Shown: positions 1 to 13,331, counted from the stretch's first letter. The stretch is DNA of 64,000 nt from Rhytidiadelphus loreus (GCA_947034895.1 OX344765.1:2299001-2363000); one strand, 5' to 3'. Made by a program: numbers and translations. The notes: generated from the letters alone by a model not told the origin.

Positions 1-274
1 TAATCTTTGACCTCATTGTAGTTAATGTGTATGCGGTGATGTAGAATTCCTAGTTGGATTCATTTTTGAATTTTTGTGTTTCTTTTTTATGGATTTTTTT
101 GTTACCAATGGATAGGCTAATTGCTAGTTTTGTGTTCCAAATCAATGATTTTTTAGCGTTATTTTACCAATTTGGAGGTTGTTTTTGTTGTGAGTTTCCA
201 AGTTAGAAATTGTTTTTGGAACAATGACTTGGAAATGGTGCCAATTATGCAGTTTGGTGTGTTTGTAGTCTAGG

Positions 275-560
275 TTTTGCACTTCTATAAAATCCAAGAA
301 ACAATAGTATAGGGGTTCTTTGTTTTAGGGAAAGGTTTAATCAGTCTAGCATTTTGTGACTAAAGTCACTTTCAAATAGATATTTATTTAAAAGTTTAGA
401 ATAATATTATAACACTCTTATTCCCAAGTGTGAAATTTGTTTGAACATTCCGTTATCAATGTATGTGACATAATGCTTGAAGTCCCAATCCTATATAGTG
501 TTCTAAAAGGAGGTCAAATCATTCTTTGTCAAATAAATTAGGTTTGGTCAAATGAAATAA
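275..560 (+). repeat. Left arm of a distant inverted repeat
   Basis: This stretch aligns as an inverted copy with 6050-6345. Shared blocks include TTTTAGGGAAAGGTT, ACTCTTATTCCC, CCTATATAGTGTTCTAA and GGAGGTCAAATCATTC, in the same order and spacing. The arms are about 280 bp and differ at many positions, so the pair is old. They are either the ends of one ~6-kb element or two copies of a dispersed repeat in opposite orientation. No terminal duplication could be defined. Confidence 0.6.
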
Positions 561-1344
561 TAAGTAAATTTGAAATTATTGAGACTTTTTATATTAAAAT
601 CAACAATTTTCAATTCTTTTTGGATTGCAAAAAATCTTTTATTGCACATTTGCCTTTTCCAATAATTCAAACTTTACTATGCTCTCAATCATACCATATC
701 ATTTTCAAAATATAAAACATGTTACATTTGGATACACCATGCAAAAGTTAAGCACAAATGAAGTTGAAGGAAAAAAAAAGTATTTTTATTTATACTTTAA
801 ATTTGTACAAAAATTTCACTTATTCAATAATTTCACTTATTTAACACATTTGAAGATTTCAAAACGTGCACATTATTATTTTTCCCATACACTTAAGTGT
901 AATCTTGATGATTTTTATTATTTTGGCTCTTGAAAGTATACTGGAATCATGACTTTATCTTTATTCACATTTTTAATTAGTTAAACAACTGCATTAGTTT
1001 TGCATTATCATAATTTCTACAAATTTAAAACATTTAGAATTTATTGTTTTATTTCTTTTCATACATTGAAGTACAAATTTTGCAATTTTTATTAATTTGG
1101 ACTTTAAAATACAATGCAAATATGATTTTTTTTAATTGCACATAAAAAACGATTGAATTTGAAATGGATGGTACAATGGATTTTTTTTATGAAAATCTAT
1201 AACGACAGGTCACTTTTAAATTGAACATTGTATGATAAGTTATGAGTGAACAAATTTTGTTTTTCAAACTTCATTTATCAATTGTTGCTATTTTAAGAAT
1301 ATAATAATAAAGTTACAAACCTTTCTGAAAAGTATTTTTAAGGA

Positions 1345-2335
1345 TCTATGAGGTGGTGAGTTTACTGTAAGCCAAAAATAAATATTTATAAGTATAAAAA
1401 TACAAGGGGATAAATTTATGCTTTTGTATACAATGAAAGGCGTTTGAATTTGGAATAAATGGTGTTTAAGATCTTATTCGTAGGATTCCATGATGATGCA
1501 TTACTTATGAATTAAATATTGTATAGCAGAATTATCAATGACTTGGCTTAGAGACAATAAATACAAATACTTTAGTTTTATTGAGAATGACTTTTTCAAT
1601 TTAATTCTTTAATTTTCAATTTTCTCACTTTATATTTAAAACAATTTTCTCTATATCAATAGAATTGTCTTTCTACCACATCTTTACCAAATGACAATTA
1701 TGTTTGCTCCTATGCAAGTTCAATATAACTTGTTTTGCCAAACGCTTGACCAAAGTGTTTTATCTTTTGAAAAACTAGCAACTAATATCCTTCCATTTAT
1801 TAACCTAAAAAATTAAGCAAATCTACTCTACAACATGTGGTTTAGAAAAGCAGGGTGAAGCATTTATGAAGGGGTGGTTTTGCTTTAAGCCAAAAATATA
1901 TATTTATTAGTGTCAAAATACAAGGTGTTATGTAAGAATTTTTGCATTAAAAAGGGAATTTGAATTTGTAGTAAATGATATTGTAGGTATTTTTTGTAGG
2001 AGTTCATGATGGTGTGGCAGTTGTAAATTGAATATTGTATGCAGGAGTTATTGATGGATGAAATTTTTAATTTTTTGTACTTCATTCATCAATTGCCATT
2101 ATTTCAAGTATTAGACGATAAAGTAAAAGATATTTTTTGAAAGCAATTAGAAGCATCTATAAGGTGGTGGTTTACTTTAAGCCAAATTTTTTTTATTGGT
2201 GTCAAAATACAAGGTGTAATTTAAATATTTTGTATACAAATGTATACAAAAGGGCATTTGAATTTGTAGTAAATGATGTCATAGGTCAAATTCATAGGAC
2301 TCTCAGATGATGTATCACCACTAGATTGGATATAA
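1345..2335. repeat. Three diverged copies of a ~200-bp repeat
   Basis: Segments near 1345-1545, 1865-2065 and 2158-2335 share an ordered set of blocks: GGTGGT followed by TTTA and AAGCCAAA, then AAATACAAGG, TTTGAATTTG, TAAATG and an AGG-TT-ATGATG stretch. Short frames here arise from the repeat and look non-coding. No gene is seen between 1 and 4200. Confidence 0.5.
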
Positions 2336-2339
2336 CTTA

Positions 2340-3375
2340 TTATAAAACATATTAACTTCATGCAATTCTTTGCATAATTTACAACATCAATAAAAAATAA
2401 AATTAACCATTTGTTGTATTTTAAGGAAATTATTTCATAAAAGTCATAGAATTTGTATTTAAATGTATAGAAAAAAATCAATCAACAAATTTAAAATTTA
2501 AAAAAAATTTAGAATTCATGATAATATTAAGCTCGTGTAACCATTTATATAATATAAAACATGAATAATAAAACAAAATCATGCATTTACTTTACTTTGG
2601 TATGTAAATGTATGAAAAAAATCAACAAAGAAGTTGTAAATATTATAACCATGTACAATTCATGATAACATTAAATTCATACAGTCTTTCCATGATTTAT
2701 TATGTGAATAAAAAATAAAATTAAGTATATGTTGTATTTTAAAGACCCCAATAAACAATAGTCATAGAATTAATTTGTAAATGTATGAAAAAAATCAATG
2801 CACAAGTTGTAAATATTAGAAATACTTAGGATTCATGATAATATGAAATTCATGCAATTCTTTCCATAAATGACAACATGAATAAAAAATAAAATCACGC
2901 ATTTGATGTACTTTAAAAGAAACAATAAAGAGAAGTCATAGATTTAGTATCTAAATGTATGAAAAGAAATCAACCAACAAGTTGTGAATATTTTAAATTA
3001 ATCCCATGCTATTTTTTCCATTATCTATAATGTGAATAAAAATAAAATTTTCCATTTACCATTATTTAAATAACTCAATATATAAAAAGTCATGGAATTT
3101 GTATCTAAATGTATGAAAAAAATCAAATGACAAGTTGTAAATATGATTTTTTCATAACATTTGATTTTCATATCATTTGATTTTCAATATCATTTGATCT
3201 TAAAATTCTTTAATTTATAATAACATTTAACTAATGAAGTTATTTTCATGATTAGTAGCGTCAATAAAAAATAAAAATAAAACAGTTGTTATACTTTAAA
3301 GAACAAAATAAATGAAAGTCATAAATCATATATTTAAATTTACAAAAAAATCAAATGGCACTTTGTAAATATTTT
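2340..3375. repeat. Diverged ~165-bp tandem repeat, about six units
   Basis: A unit recurs about every 130-200 bp. It contains AATTCATGATAA, a CATG/TTTCCAT stretch, GAATAAAAAATAAAAT, a TTGTATTTTAAAG stretch, AAGTCATAGAATTTGT and AATGTATGAAAAAAATCAA. At least six imperfect units are readable, including those at about 2340, 2510, 2660, 2830, 3000 and 3220. It has the look of an old, decayed satellite-like array. No coding frame is preserved. Confidence 0.55.
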
Positions 3376-4330
3376 AATTAATTATATGACATGTTTGATA
3401 TAGTTTGATATTTTTTTATAGTACAATGCAATCAACATTCTCTTTTGAAGAACATAGACGTTCATTTTTTTTATACAATTTAACATGATTTCACCCAAGC
3501 ATAATATTTAAGAAATTTCAAACTTGCACACATAATTTTTACTATACTTTTACACGTGGATTTTTTTAATTGAATTGCTTTGGTACCTTAAAATATAGTT
3601 GAAGATTTTAATTAAAGATTTTTTCGCATTCATGCTAGATTTTTCACATGATTATATTAGGTAGATTATAAATTGGTGGTTGAATTCATTTTTTTCCCAT
3701 CTCCTTGTGTGTAAAATATTTGATTTGGTTTCATTTTATTTATTGACAATACACTGCAATCATCATTTTCTATAGAGGAGTGTAGATGTTTAATTTCTAT
3801 ACAATTTAGCATGATCTCACTCACGCATGATGTATAAAAAATTTGCCAATGGGATTTGCATATGCAAATTGAAAAGAATAAAAATAAACAATAGTTTAGG
3901 TTACAAAAAATTGCTTGAACTCCTTCAAGATTGAAGAACACAATCAAGACACTTGTAGAAAGAAAAAAAAAATTAGGTTATTTAGACTATTTTAAAACTA
4001 TTTTGGTAGAAAAAAGTTAAAAATAATGTAAAAGTAAAGTTAAAATGCATGTTTAAGTGTAAATAGGACTATAAGTTAAGGATGGATGAAAAATAAAAAA
4101 TAAAAAACACTTGGATGAATGAGGTGTGACTTAGATCACACCCCTTCAAATTTCCACCGTTTCACGAAGTATAAAAAACTGAAAATTGAAGCCATCCATG
4201 GCAATTGTAAGACCCACATTATTTTTATGAAAATTTATTATATTATTTTGTTGTGTTTGAATTATTTATTGTTGTGTTGCTCATTTTAAAGTAGGGATTG
4301 GATTGTTGATTATATTCTTGGATGTGTATT
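3376..4330. other. AT-rich intergenic stretch with no recognisable gene
   Basis: The only sizeable open frame (minus strand, 3666-3947) has AT-driven composition and no recognisable domain. The DNA is poly-A/T rich. Nothing else is supported here. Confidence 0.5.
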
Positions 4331-5470
4331 CTGGATTCTCTTAGGGGATTTCTTTCGCCTGTCATTTTTGAATTCTACGTGTGTGTCTGATGAAGAAAAT
4401 TCCTGTGATGGTACCTGCATTTTGAGAAATTATGAGATCGGGTATTACAATCAAAGATTGAAATTTGTTTGTATGAGGAGTACTGAGAATACCGCACAGC
4501 CGTGAATTGGAGCAAATTCATAGACAAATTGAGATGTTGGAGTGTTGCTTGAAGTTCGAGCCAACACAGCTTCAAACGGTGGAATCGACGGAGTAGTAGG
4601 AGCGGATCGATTTGATTCGAGATTGAGCGGTGGTGACGGAAGCCAAGGGAAGGAAGCGATTCTGAATTCGAAGCTGATCGGAGGAGGCGTGGCAGTACAT
4701 CGGATTAAAAGGAGCAGGATCGGTGAAGGTTGGAAGTAGAGCGAAGAAGAGCAAAATCTCGATAAGTTTTTCTTCCTTCCTGGTCAATTCTTGCTTGCTT
4801 GGTGCTCGCTTGCAATTCGGGGGAGATCGTGACAGTATGAGATTATGGATTGAATTGGGAACTCTTGAATCTCTTATTGAATTGCCGAATCATCTCAGTC
4901 CAGACCATCTACGCGGCGATCACAAAGAAGAGTGTAGACTTGGCGGACAAGAGAGAAACAAAAAGAATTTATGTTATTTTTTACAAAGTGGTTGCAAACG
5001 CATTGTCCAAACATAAGCATGATTAGTAACCGCGATTGTAATTTCATACGCAAGCAGAAATCCAAAAATTAGGCTCGAATTGGGAGCTGTAGTCGAAGCA
5101 GACAGGCGTGGCACTTCTGCAAGCTGTGACTGCTTCACCGAATCATTGAAATTTAAAAAAATCTCCACTTGGATTCAATCGCCTTTGAATATTGGGAATA
5201 GATTGATCAATTGCAAAAACAAAAGAAAATCCGACTCTAAATTCGTAATCGGGATCGGGGGCGCGGTAGGCAGTCTATGACAGAGCTACGATTAGGGATT
5301 CGAGCTCTTTTCTTGTCGATCACGTGGGTTTGGATTTCCTGGGTCATATGGTCAAGGGATTCGACAGGCGGCTTTAGGGTCCTTGGGGTGGGCTTGGGCT
5401 CCCTAGTCCATGGGCTTGGGCCAGCTATGAGTGGCCTTGGGGTCTTTGGGGCTTAGGGTCGGGCCACTCA
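4331..5470. promoter_or_regulatory. GC-richer island, possible promoter or transcribed leader
   Basis: This ~1.1-kb stretch is clearly richer in G+C and CpG than its surroundings. Overlapping short frames occur on both strands (for example 4723-5016 on plus and 4572-4787 on minus), but none has a recognisable domain. Near 5370-5460 there are several GGGCTTGGG and TGGGCC-type motifs. TGGGCC is a known plant promoter element (site II, bound by TCP factors). A promoter/first-exon region or a gene fragment is possible, but no downstream coding exon was found. Confidence 0.3.
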
Positions 5471-6049
5471 ATTTTTTTACTTTTTATTTTTTATATTATT
5501 AATTGTTATTGTTATTGTTTATTAATAATTGAGTTGTTTCATGCTTTAAATCTTTGTCATCTTGTTATTTTATTTTATTTGAAGTTCTTAATTTTTATTT
5601 AATTATTAGTTGATCCATATGTAAATGTTATATGTATGTTGATTATAAATGATTGTTGTAAGTCTTGGGCCTTAATTGTATTCACATAATTGGTCTTAGG
5701 GTTTGTGTATTAAATAAAATTGTGTGTTATTCAAGTTTTGGTCATGGGTCCCATGTATTTGGTCGAATTATGAATTGTTCTAATGTATGTTTTGTATAAT
5801 TTCAAGGATTAATAAGGTGATTTGGATTCATTTGACATAATTTGGTAAAACCACAAGAAAAGAGAATTATTTGACATCATCATACATTGCACAACTAGGA
5901 ATCATTTGACATAGAATATCAAAATGCTAAACATTCTTGCATGATCAATTAGCTGTAGATTGACCGGACTATTTGACCTAAATATAAAAATGAATAATTA
6001 ATGAATTATGTGTATTATTTTACAAATATTACCTTGTTATGATTAAGTC

Positions 6050-6345
6050 CTAGAGCATGCATCATATAAGATTCATTTGACAAAACCTGATTTATTTGAC
6101 AAAGAATGATTTGACCTCCCTTAGAACACTATATAGGACCGGGACTTTATACACACATTGGTAACAGACTGGCCAATAGATTTTATACACGGGAATAAGA
6201 GTGATATAATATTATACTAAACTTATAAACAAAAATCTATTTCTAAGTGACTTTTAGTCATAAAATGTTAGACTGATTTAACCTTTCCCTAAAACGAAGA
6301 ATCCTTATACTTTGTTTCTTGGGTTTTGTGAAAGTGCAAAATTTA
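6050..6345 (-). repeat. Right arm of the distant inverted repeat
   Basis: Reverse complement of 275-560; see that entry. Shared blocks include GAATGATTTGACCTCC, TTAGAACACTATATAGG, GGGAATAAGAGTGATATAA and AACCTTTCCCTAAAAC. The 570 bp to its left (5470-6050) and 600 bp to its right (6345-6960) are AT-rich and without recognisable genes. Confidence 0.6.
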
Positions 6346-6964
6346 GTTTACAACACCGCCCTTCATCTCCTTCAAACTTATGGAGAAAGTCAACATTGGA
6401 GGGCATATGGATTGGGAGAGGGAGGTCCTCAAGTCACACACACACCCTTATGTTAGTGATAATACCATGCATGTTGAGCCTTAAAGTGGTGACGCATTAA
6501 TTTTAGATTAATATTCCATTCAATAAATTGTATATACAATTTATAATAATGCAATACTATAAAATAGAATATTTGATATGCATACTTAAATTTTTTTAAT
6601 ATACCATATTTTTGAAAAAATATTTTTAGAGAAGCAATTGTGAAAAAAATTCTTTGAATGAATGTAAAAATGTCTAATTTGATATTATAGGTGAATTAAG
6701 TGTTTGACAAACTATATACATTGCATAAAAATTATATGATTAATCTTATAAATATATAATTTATCATAACAATTTTTATTTTCTAGATGATTTGAATTTT
6801 TTATTATAATATATTAAAATTTAATTAAAATTAAATATTATTTATTGATTAAATGTATTAATAATAAATAATCTATAAAATAATTCTTAGTCTTGTTATG
6901 ACACAAGTTTAGATCTTATGTTGTTTTGCCAATTATGGTCCAATTCTAGTATATTTGCAAAAAT

Positions 6965-7105
6965 TGGATTATTTGGTTTAGACCACCACTAGGGCAAAGG
7001 GATAGCGGTCTCTACCATCTCTTTGCAAAAATGGGGGCACTTGGGCTAGACCACCACCAAGATAAAGGGGTCACGGTTTTTGCCATCACTTTGATCTGGA
7101 TTGTG
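6965..7105. repeat. Two-copy ~65-bp tandem repeat
   Basis: Two adjacent units share TTGG-TTAGACCACCAC (TTGGGCTAGACCACCAC in the second), a GGCAAAGGG/GATAAAGGGG stretch and GCCATC(A/T)CTTTG. A third, more decayed partial unit may follow to about 7135. No coding is evident. Confidence 0.45.
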
Positions 7106-7429
7106 TAGGTGGTTTAGGCACTACCGAGGTGAAGGGTTAATTGGGATAAAGATTTTGTTATCAGTTATATATGAATAAAAATATGAAATGTGATGGAATC
7201 ATTATGATAGACTAATTATTATATACAATTTGATGTGGTGATTTTGAATATTCTTGAAAATTTGGAGTTGTTTGTCTTGTATTGATATTATTTTGTCATC
7301 CAAAAGAAGATAAAGAAATAAAGATCCAACTTTATTTCTTACTTAAGATGGAGCTTCATTAAAAGCATGACACAAAAGAATTTTTTAAAAAGTGGGAAAA
7401 AAATGGGTGAAAATTTGGGATATTAACTC

Positions 7430-8905
7430 GGACAAATGGAGAAGTGTGCTTATTCAATAAAAAAACATCCCCATCTTTTCATCCCATATGTTGATGAATG
7501 TCCCTCAATCGTATTGAAAGCGGACCATGGGGGTGAAAGACATGAAGGATATAATGAAAGAATTGCAAAAATTGAGGAGGAAAGGTGGATGGTAGGTACA
7601 CAATTTAATGGCATTCTAAAAACCTTTTATTGAAAAGGTCATTAACTTGGTCATTAGCTCATGTTTGGATTGTTATTATGAAAATCAAACACATAAAAAT
7701 ATTGTTTGTCAATTGCAACAATACAATGCAAAGTACACAATGCCTTTGCTAGAGGTAGAAGGCTTTTTGAATAACTTAAAAGCTTAACACTTGTGTGCTT
7801 GAAAGCAATTCATAAATATCCTTAAGTGAAGCCTTTCACATCCAAGGTTCTCATATATGTATGTCATTGGAGAATAAAATTCCAAGGTAAATCAAATGAC
7901 AATGAAGGTGTGAATGATAGAGTGAAACAATACTCAATTGTCAAATATGTGGGGTGCAAATTTTATGTGAAAATTATATATTTGAATGAAGAGGGACAAC
8001 ATATTGAGATTCATGTGAATGAACAACACAATGAACATGAACTAGAATCAATGACAGATTGTTATTTTTTGCCCATTCAACAAAGTGCAATAAATAATTG
8101 TAGAAAGATGCTAAAAAGCTTAAATAACATCCAATTAGCACTAACGTATTCGAAAAGGTGCAAAGACATCTTGCAAAAAAACATTTCTTTGCATGAACTA
8201 CAAACATTTCGTGTTTTTTTTAATCCAAAAGAAACATCAACCCTCTTCTATTGTCTTCATATGCATGAAAGATGTGAAGATGACTACGAAGTAGTACAAC
8301 AGACAGTTCTCAAACGAATTCAAAAAGAGATGGTGATTTTTTATCAACCATATGATCCTTTAAATGTAGACCATAATAAGCAACCATTTGTGATTTTGTG
8401 TTGGTAATGCAAACTGAGGAGATGCTCAAGTATACAAATATTATAACTCTAAAATCAGCATGGGTGATTGATTTTACATTAAAACCAATAAATGAAAAAT
8501 GTCAATATTTGTCGGGATGTGCCCCAATATGAACGATTTTGGTATGCCTATTTTCATTATACTTGTAGTGATGATGATGAAAGTGAACAAGTGGGAACAA
8601 CATTGAGGCTTACTATAATAGTTGTGTTTTAAAATATGGGTATAATTCCACCAAACGTAATTATAATTGATAAAGATAAAACTTTGAAGATTGCTATAAT
8701 AAGAGCAATTGATGAAGATGTTTGGTGTTGGGAAAACAAAATAGTTGGTGGAATTCAAACAAAATATACAATGCTTTTGTGTTGGTTTCATGCAAAAAAA
8801 ACATAGGTAGACCATTTGCTGGCTCAAGTGCCTGAAGTTCTTCGCAACAATTTATATAAAGAAATGTCCTCTATATTGGAGGCAATTACCGAGGATAACT
8901 TCATA
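7430..8905 (+). pseudogene. Decayed MULE-type transposase
   Basis: The longest open piece (7826-8407, 193 codons) looks like an N-terminal FAR1/FLYWCH-like DNA-binding region: it has spaced CHW, CKFYVK and a His-Glu pair (EHEL), then a helical stretch. After a TAA at 8405, further fragments line up with the MULE transposase core. These are MQTEEMLKY near 8408, a DKDKTLKIAIIRAI segment near 8670-8710, and LLCWFHAKK near 8772-8805, the counterpart of the DxD...LCxFH signature of MULE transposases. Stops and small indels break the frame at several places, including just after LCWFHAKK. The element is dead, and its termini were not located. Confidence 0.6.
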
Positions 8906-9289
8906 TAACATATGAAAGGTTGAAAATCCAATATGCTAATAATGCAAGTGTGTTAAAGTATATAATTACTACAATTTGATCCGTAGAACTCGATGGATCG
9001 TCTTTTGATTCAAAATCTGGGTCTACGGATCTAGTTTTAGAACTAACACATTAGCAATTGAAGTACAATAATATTTCTCCGTCAATCTTGAATGAGAATA
9101 ACATGACTACATTGGCTCTACCATGATTGATGGTCATGAACGTATTGTCCAAAACACCATTTTCACAGACTATTTCAAACTAGGCTTTACTCAAAAAATT
9201 GAAAATATATTTCATTGTAAAATTGACAAACACATTTTAAAACAATCATCAACACAATTTGATTTAGAATTTTTTATAGTGGTAGTGAT

Positions 9290-10240
9290 GCTACAACAAA
9301 ATAAAGCCACGAAACACTAATGAAACTATAGAAATTAAGAACTTTAGGGGAGATCCTCCATGTGACTGCGAACATTGTTTGCGATAGTAATTTATCACCT
9401 CGTTGACTTGTTTGTCTTTGTCCCATTTGCGGTAGCCTACTCCAAATGGTTTTGGAGTGATTCTTGCATTTAAATTGTCTATCACTTTTTTCAAGTGTTT
9501 TCTCATTACATCAACAGTAGGTAAGAACAACACCAACAATAGAAAAGTCTCATCATCTTCAACACTTCAAAGAGTCTCTATTTCAAATTCTTGTGCTTCT
9601 CCTTCCCTTTGTTCAATTGCTTCTTCTATTTCTATGTTTTGAATTGTGTCTTCTACAAGATCATTGTTTACTAGCTCATTCAATTCTTTTCCCTCATTTC
9701 CTTCATTTCTAGTCAACTTTTCTAATTTTTTTTCTCAAGTACCTCAAGTTTTGTTTCAAAAACTTATAGATTTCTTTTTCATCCCATTTATGATTCTTTC
9801 TCTCCAATTTAATTTTTTACAATGTGGCACAATTTTTCTTTATTATTTGCTTCAAACGCTCTTGCATTCCTTATTCTTCTAAATTGAATGCTCCCTAAGG
9901 CAACCTCCCAACTTTTTGTGCATCTATTAACCATTTTTTAGTTTGCTCATAATTGTCTAACATTATTCTATATTGAATGCCCATATTTGCAGCCAATAGA
10001 GTTCTTTTTCCATACTTCTTATTCTTCATTCGACAAGCGGAAGGAACAAAAACTTAAAGGTAAGAAAGTGCATTTACATTTTTCTCTTGCATGACAACTT
10101 ATGTAAGAAGTCCCTTCATGTTGCCTTCATTTTCCACCTCCAAGTCGTCCTCCTCTTCCACAACTTCTTGCTTTATTCTCTTCTCTTCACAATTGGCATA
10201 AAATTTTGAAATGTCTCTCAAAAATTTATTGCCGCAAATG
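9290..10240 (-). pseudogene. Decayed minus-strand coding relic, unrecognised
   Basis: Read on the minus strand, one frame is largely continuous but broken by several stops. It gives charged, helix-like peptide runs such as KYGKRTLLAANMGIQYR near 10015 and DNYEQTKKWLIDAQK near 9955. The best surviving open piece is 9291-9539. A Glu/Lys-rich middle resembles a coiled coil. I do not recognise the family. It abuts the MULE relic and could be a second ORF of an old element. Confidence 0.3.
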
Positions 10241-10667
10241 TCATAGCATTGTGCAAGCCCCATTGTCCTTGATGGTGATACGTGATACTAACAAATTGAA
10301 AGCAGTGCAACAATTCGTCAAGAAAACATAGAAAGACAACACACTAGAGGTGGGAAGTGACACACGAGAAGGAAGCAATGAACCTATAGGTAAGGAGCAG
10401 TACACCATAGAGAAGGAGACTGAGAAGGATGAGGCAACGACGCTCAAGGTGGAAAGCGACACACAACAAAGAGGAAGGAGACAACGACTACACAAAACTC
10501 TAAGTGAAGTTGTAGCCAGAGAAAAAAAAGTATACTTGTCATTGACAGAAGAGGCGGAAGAGATACACTCAAAAAATCCTAAATGGGTGACGTGGACCCC
10601 CCAAACTGCCACTTGTCTCTTAATGTGCTCTGAGACTTTAGTTAATGTGTCCCTATACTTTAGTTAA
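10241..10667 (+). other. Small unrecognised open frame and 22-bp minisatellite
   Basis: A plus-strand frame (10350-10667) predicts a very Lys/Glu-rich peptide without a recognisable domain; coding is doubtful. At about 10635-10700 a 22-bp unit containing AGTTAATGTGTC is repeated three times in tandem and overlaps the 3' end of that frame. Confidence 0.3.
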
Positions 10668-10699
10668 TGTGTCCCTAAACTTCAGTTAATGTGTCATTC

Positions 10700-13290
10700 A
10701 AATGTTTTCTTCTGATTCATTAATGCATTTGAAGGACACATATTTAACTTTGATTTGTTAACTATTGATTTTTGCAAATTTTGGTTTAGTGTCTACTTAT
10801 GCAAGTGTTTTAGTGGTTTAGAGAGCCTTCACTTTGAAAAATCATAGAATTTACATACCATATCTGAAAAAACTAATTTTTGTTTTGAATATTCATTATT
10901 TTCACTTACTAATACTACAAAAATATTGTTTTTAGAAAAAGAAGGTGTCTCCAACTATGTTGAATTGATGGTTTTGGGTGCTTCTATCTCATGCTAAAAT
11001 TATTAAGCCAAAATAAAGTAAAATTAATTTTTTAATTTTTTAATTCATAAAAACTTTGAAATTCAATATGTTTTATTCATGAAGGAGGGTCGTATTTTTA
11101 CTGCAGTGTGAGAGCTTGCATTCTTCATACAAATAGAAAGGTCTATGCATGAAGGAGTATCAAGGCTTTGTTTCGTGGCACTTGGACATGGAATGCCCAA
11201 AGTTACAATATTTCCAAAATACAATATGATTTTATTCAATTTCACGAAGGGACTAAATACTAGTAAATTAAAATAAATCTAAAGAATCTATAAAATAATA
11301 ATAATAATTTATCAATAAAAATTATAAAAGTTTTGTGGTTGCACTCATGACTTAAAATTATGCCTTGACCCCTAAATGCTCAAATAGGGTTTTTTGGCAT
11401 CATAGCAATTTTAAACAACTCACTAATGGAGTTTTTGTTTATTTTCTTTGATATTTTCACACAACTTGTGTCCAAGGAACAACTTTAAGGCCCAACATTT
11501 TTCATAACTTTCAACTACATGGTTAAAAAGTTCTTGCATAATATTTGGTTTTCATTGCTTAGCAAATAATCCAAGCAATTAAAAAGAACTTCTCAGAAAA
11601 TCACTTTTAAAAAAATAATAATTTGAAATTGGTTCTTGTGAGTGTTTCGTACTCCACCACTAGAGTTGAAACATGCACACGAGTTCTAGCGGCATAAGTA
11701 AGTAATTCTTATGGGATGAGTGATAAACCTAGTATTCTTTGGCCTTCCAAGCAACGGACACTTTGTTTATGATGTTTGTGATCTAATTTAAATACTTCAA
11801 AACACACTAAACGTTAAAAGGTTCGAGACCTTTGATGGTTAAATCAAAGCAAATAAACCTAATCTAAACTAAAAATCTATCTAAGCTAATTTGTAGAATG
11901 CACTTTGACCTTTCCAAAATAGTAAAGCAAGCCAAATTCTGATATTCCTACTAAAAGATATCTAAGGATGAAATTTGTCCCTAATTCTATCCTAAAAACT
12001 TCATCCATTGACTAAAAATAGCAATTAAATTCAAAACAAACCTAAATTTTAGGATTAAAATGTTAATTAAATTAACTAATGGATTTTTGAGAGAAAACCT
12101 AGTTTTGACCTATTTTAAGAATTTTTATCCAAAATTAAGCCGAATTCCATCCACACTTTATTCCTTTAAATTAAAGTGACCTTAAAGTAATAGGTGGTTT
12201 TGGAATCTTTAAAAGATTCTTTAAAATATTATAGTCTTAAAAGATTCTTTAATCGTTTTTTTAGAATATTCATAATTATTTGTTTATTAATCTTAATTTT
12301 AAGTTATTATTTTGAGTTTAGTAAATTTTTGTGATTTTATGGTTTTTTCGAAGAGAGTAAGAAATTAGCTTTCTATCAAGGTAAAAAACACAATTGTTGG
12401 ACTTCTTGGTAAAAACTTATAGATGAATGAAAATTCCCCTTAGTTGGATGGAAATCTTTATTCAATAAGTTTTATATAGAATAAAGGGATAAATGAGGTT
12501 TTAACTTTTTTAAATATTCAAATATTTCCTAGATTCCTTAATCAAGTTAGATTCTTTTTTAGATTCTTTTGGATAAAATTAGTATTCTTTTTCCCAAATT
12601 AATTCAAAGTTCATTTGTTTATTACTTCCACAATTTAATTAAGTTTTATAAAGGATTTTAGTGATTTTTGTATTTTAACTAGCAAATGGTATTCTAATTG
12701 TTAATTGTGATTTCTAATCTAAATTGAAAGATGAAAAGAAAATTCAAATGACAAGGTTAAATTCATACCTCGGTGTCAAAAACGTCAACGGATCTGTTGT
12801 TGCAATACACCAGCATGATAGTTCGTCCATCGCTTTTCAAGAATTACAAAATTTTAGTAAATTTCAATAATCCTTTGTTCAATTTATTGTTCTAAACCCT
12901 ATCTAAAACTTCAATTTTGTTAGTTTTAACAATGGAAAATAATTCTTTTATTTTTATGTTTTGACCTAATTTGTTAAATTCTTTAATTTCCAATGAATAG
13001 TATTATTATTCCCTAATCAATTGTTTATTAGTTTTCTTCTTTAATATTTCAAAGATATTTAGTTGTTTTTTGTTTTATCTATTTGGCTTATTAGGCCTAA
13101 TAAAACAAAACACTAAACAACAATTTTGTGAACTAATACAAATAGAATCCTAATTAATAACTACCAAACAACTAAGTGAATAGTAATTGGAATAAAAGCA
13201 ATAGAAAAATAATAAATGAATAGGAAAAGGAATGAGGATATCCCTCCAAATCTTAGGTGAATAGTAAGATTCTTACTTTGTGAGTTTTTA
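10700..13290. repeat. AT-rich stretch, probable remnant of a dispersed repeat
   Basis: No protein-coding signal. About 11640-12850 shows a weak collinear resemblance to 57690-58960. Shared blocks include TTCCAAG-AA-GGA, a CTTTGACC/TTTTGCCC-TTCC block, and TGAA-TTTG followed by TTCAT--(A/G)TTGA. The 3' stretch ends at the TTC microsatellite that starts the retroelement array. Confidence 0.35.
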
Positions 13291-13293
13291 ATG

Positions 13294-13331
13294 TCTTCTT
13301 CTTCTTCTTCTTCTTCTTCTTCTTCTTCTTC
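13294..13331 (+). repeat. (TTC)n microsatellite at the 5' edge of E1
   Basis: About twelve TTC units precede the TTTAGCAA start of the E1 direct repeat. Similar TTC runs sit at every junction of the array except E3/E5, where only TCTTCTT remains. This suggests that TTC tracts are the insertion target. Confidence 0.85.

Noticed and set aside
625..933. 102-codon frame near the left edge
   Set aside because: AT-driven composition rich in Phe/Tyr/Asn/Lys, no domain, in repeat-like DNA.
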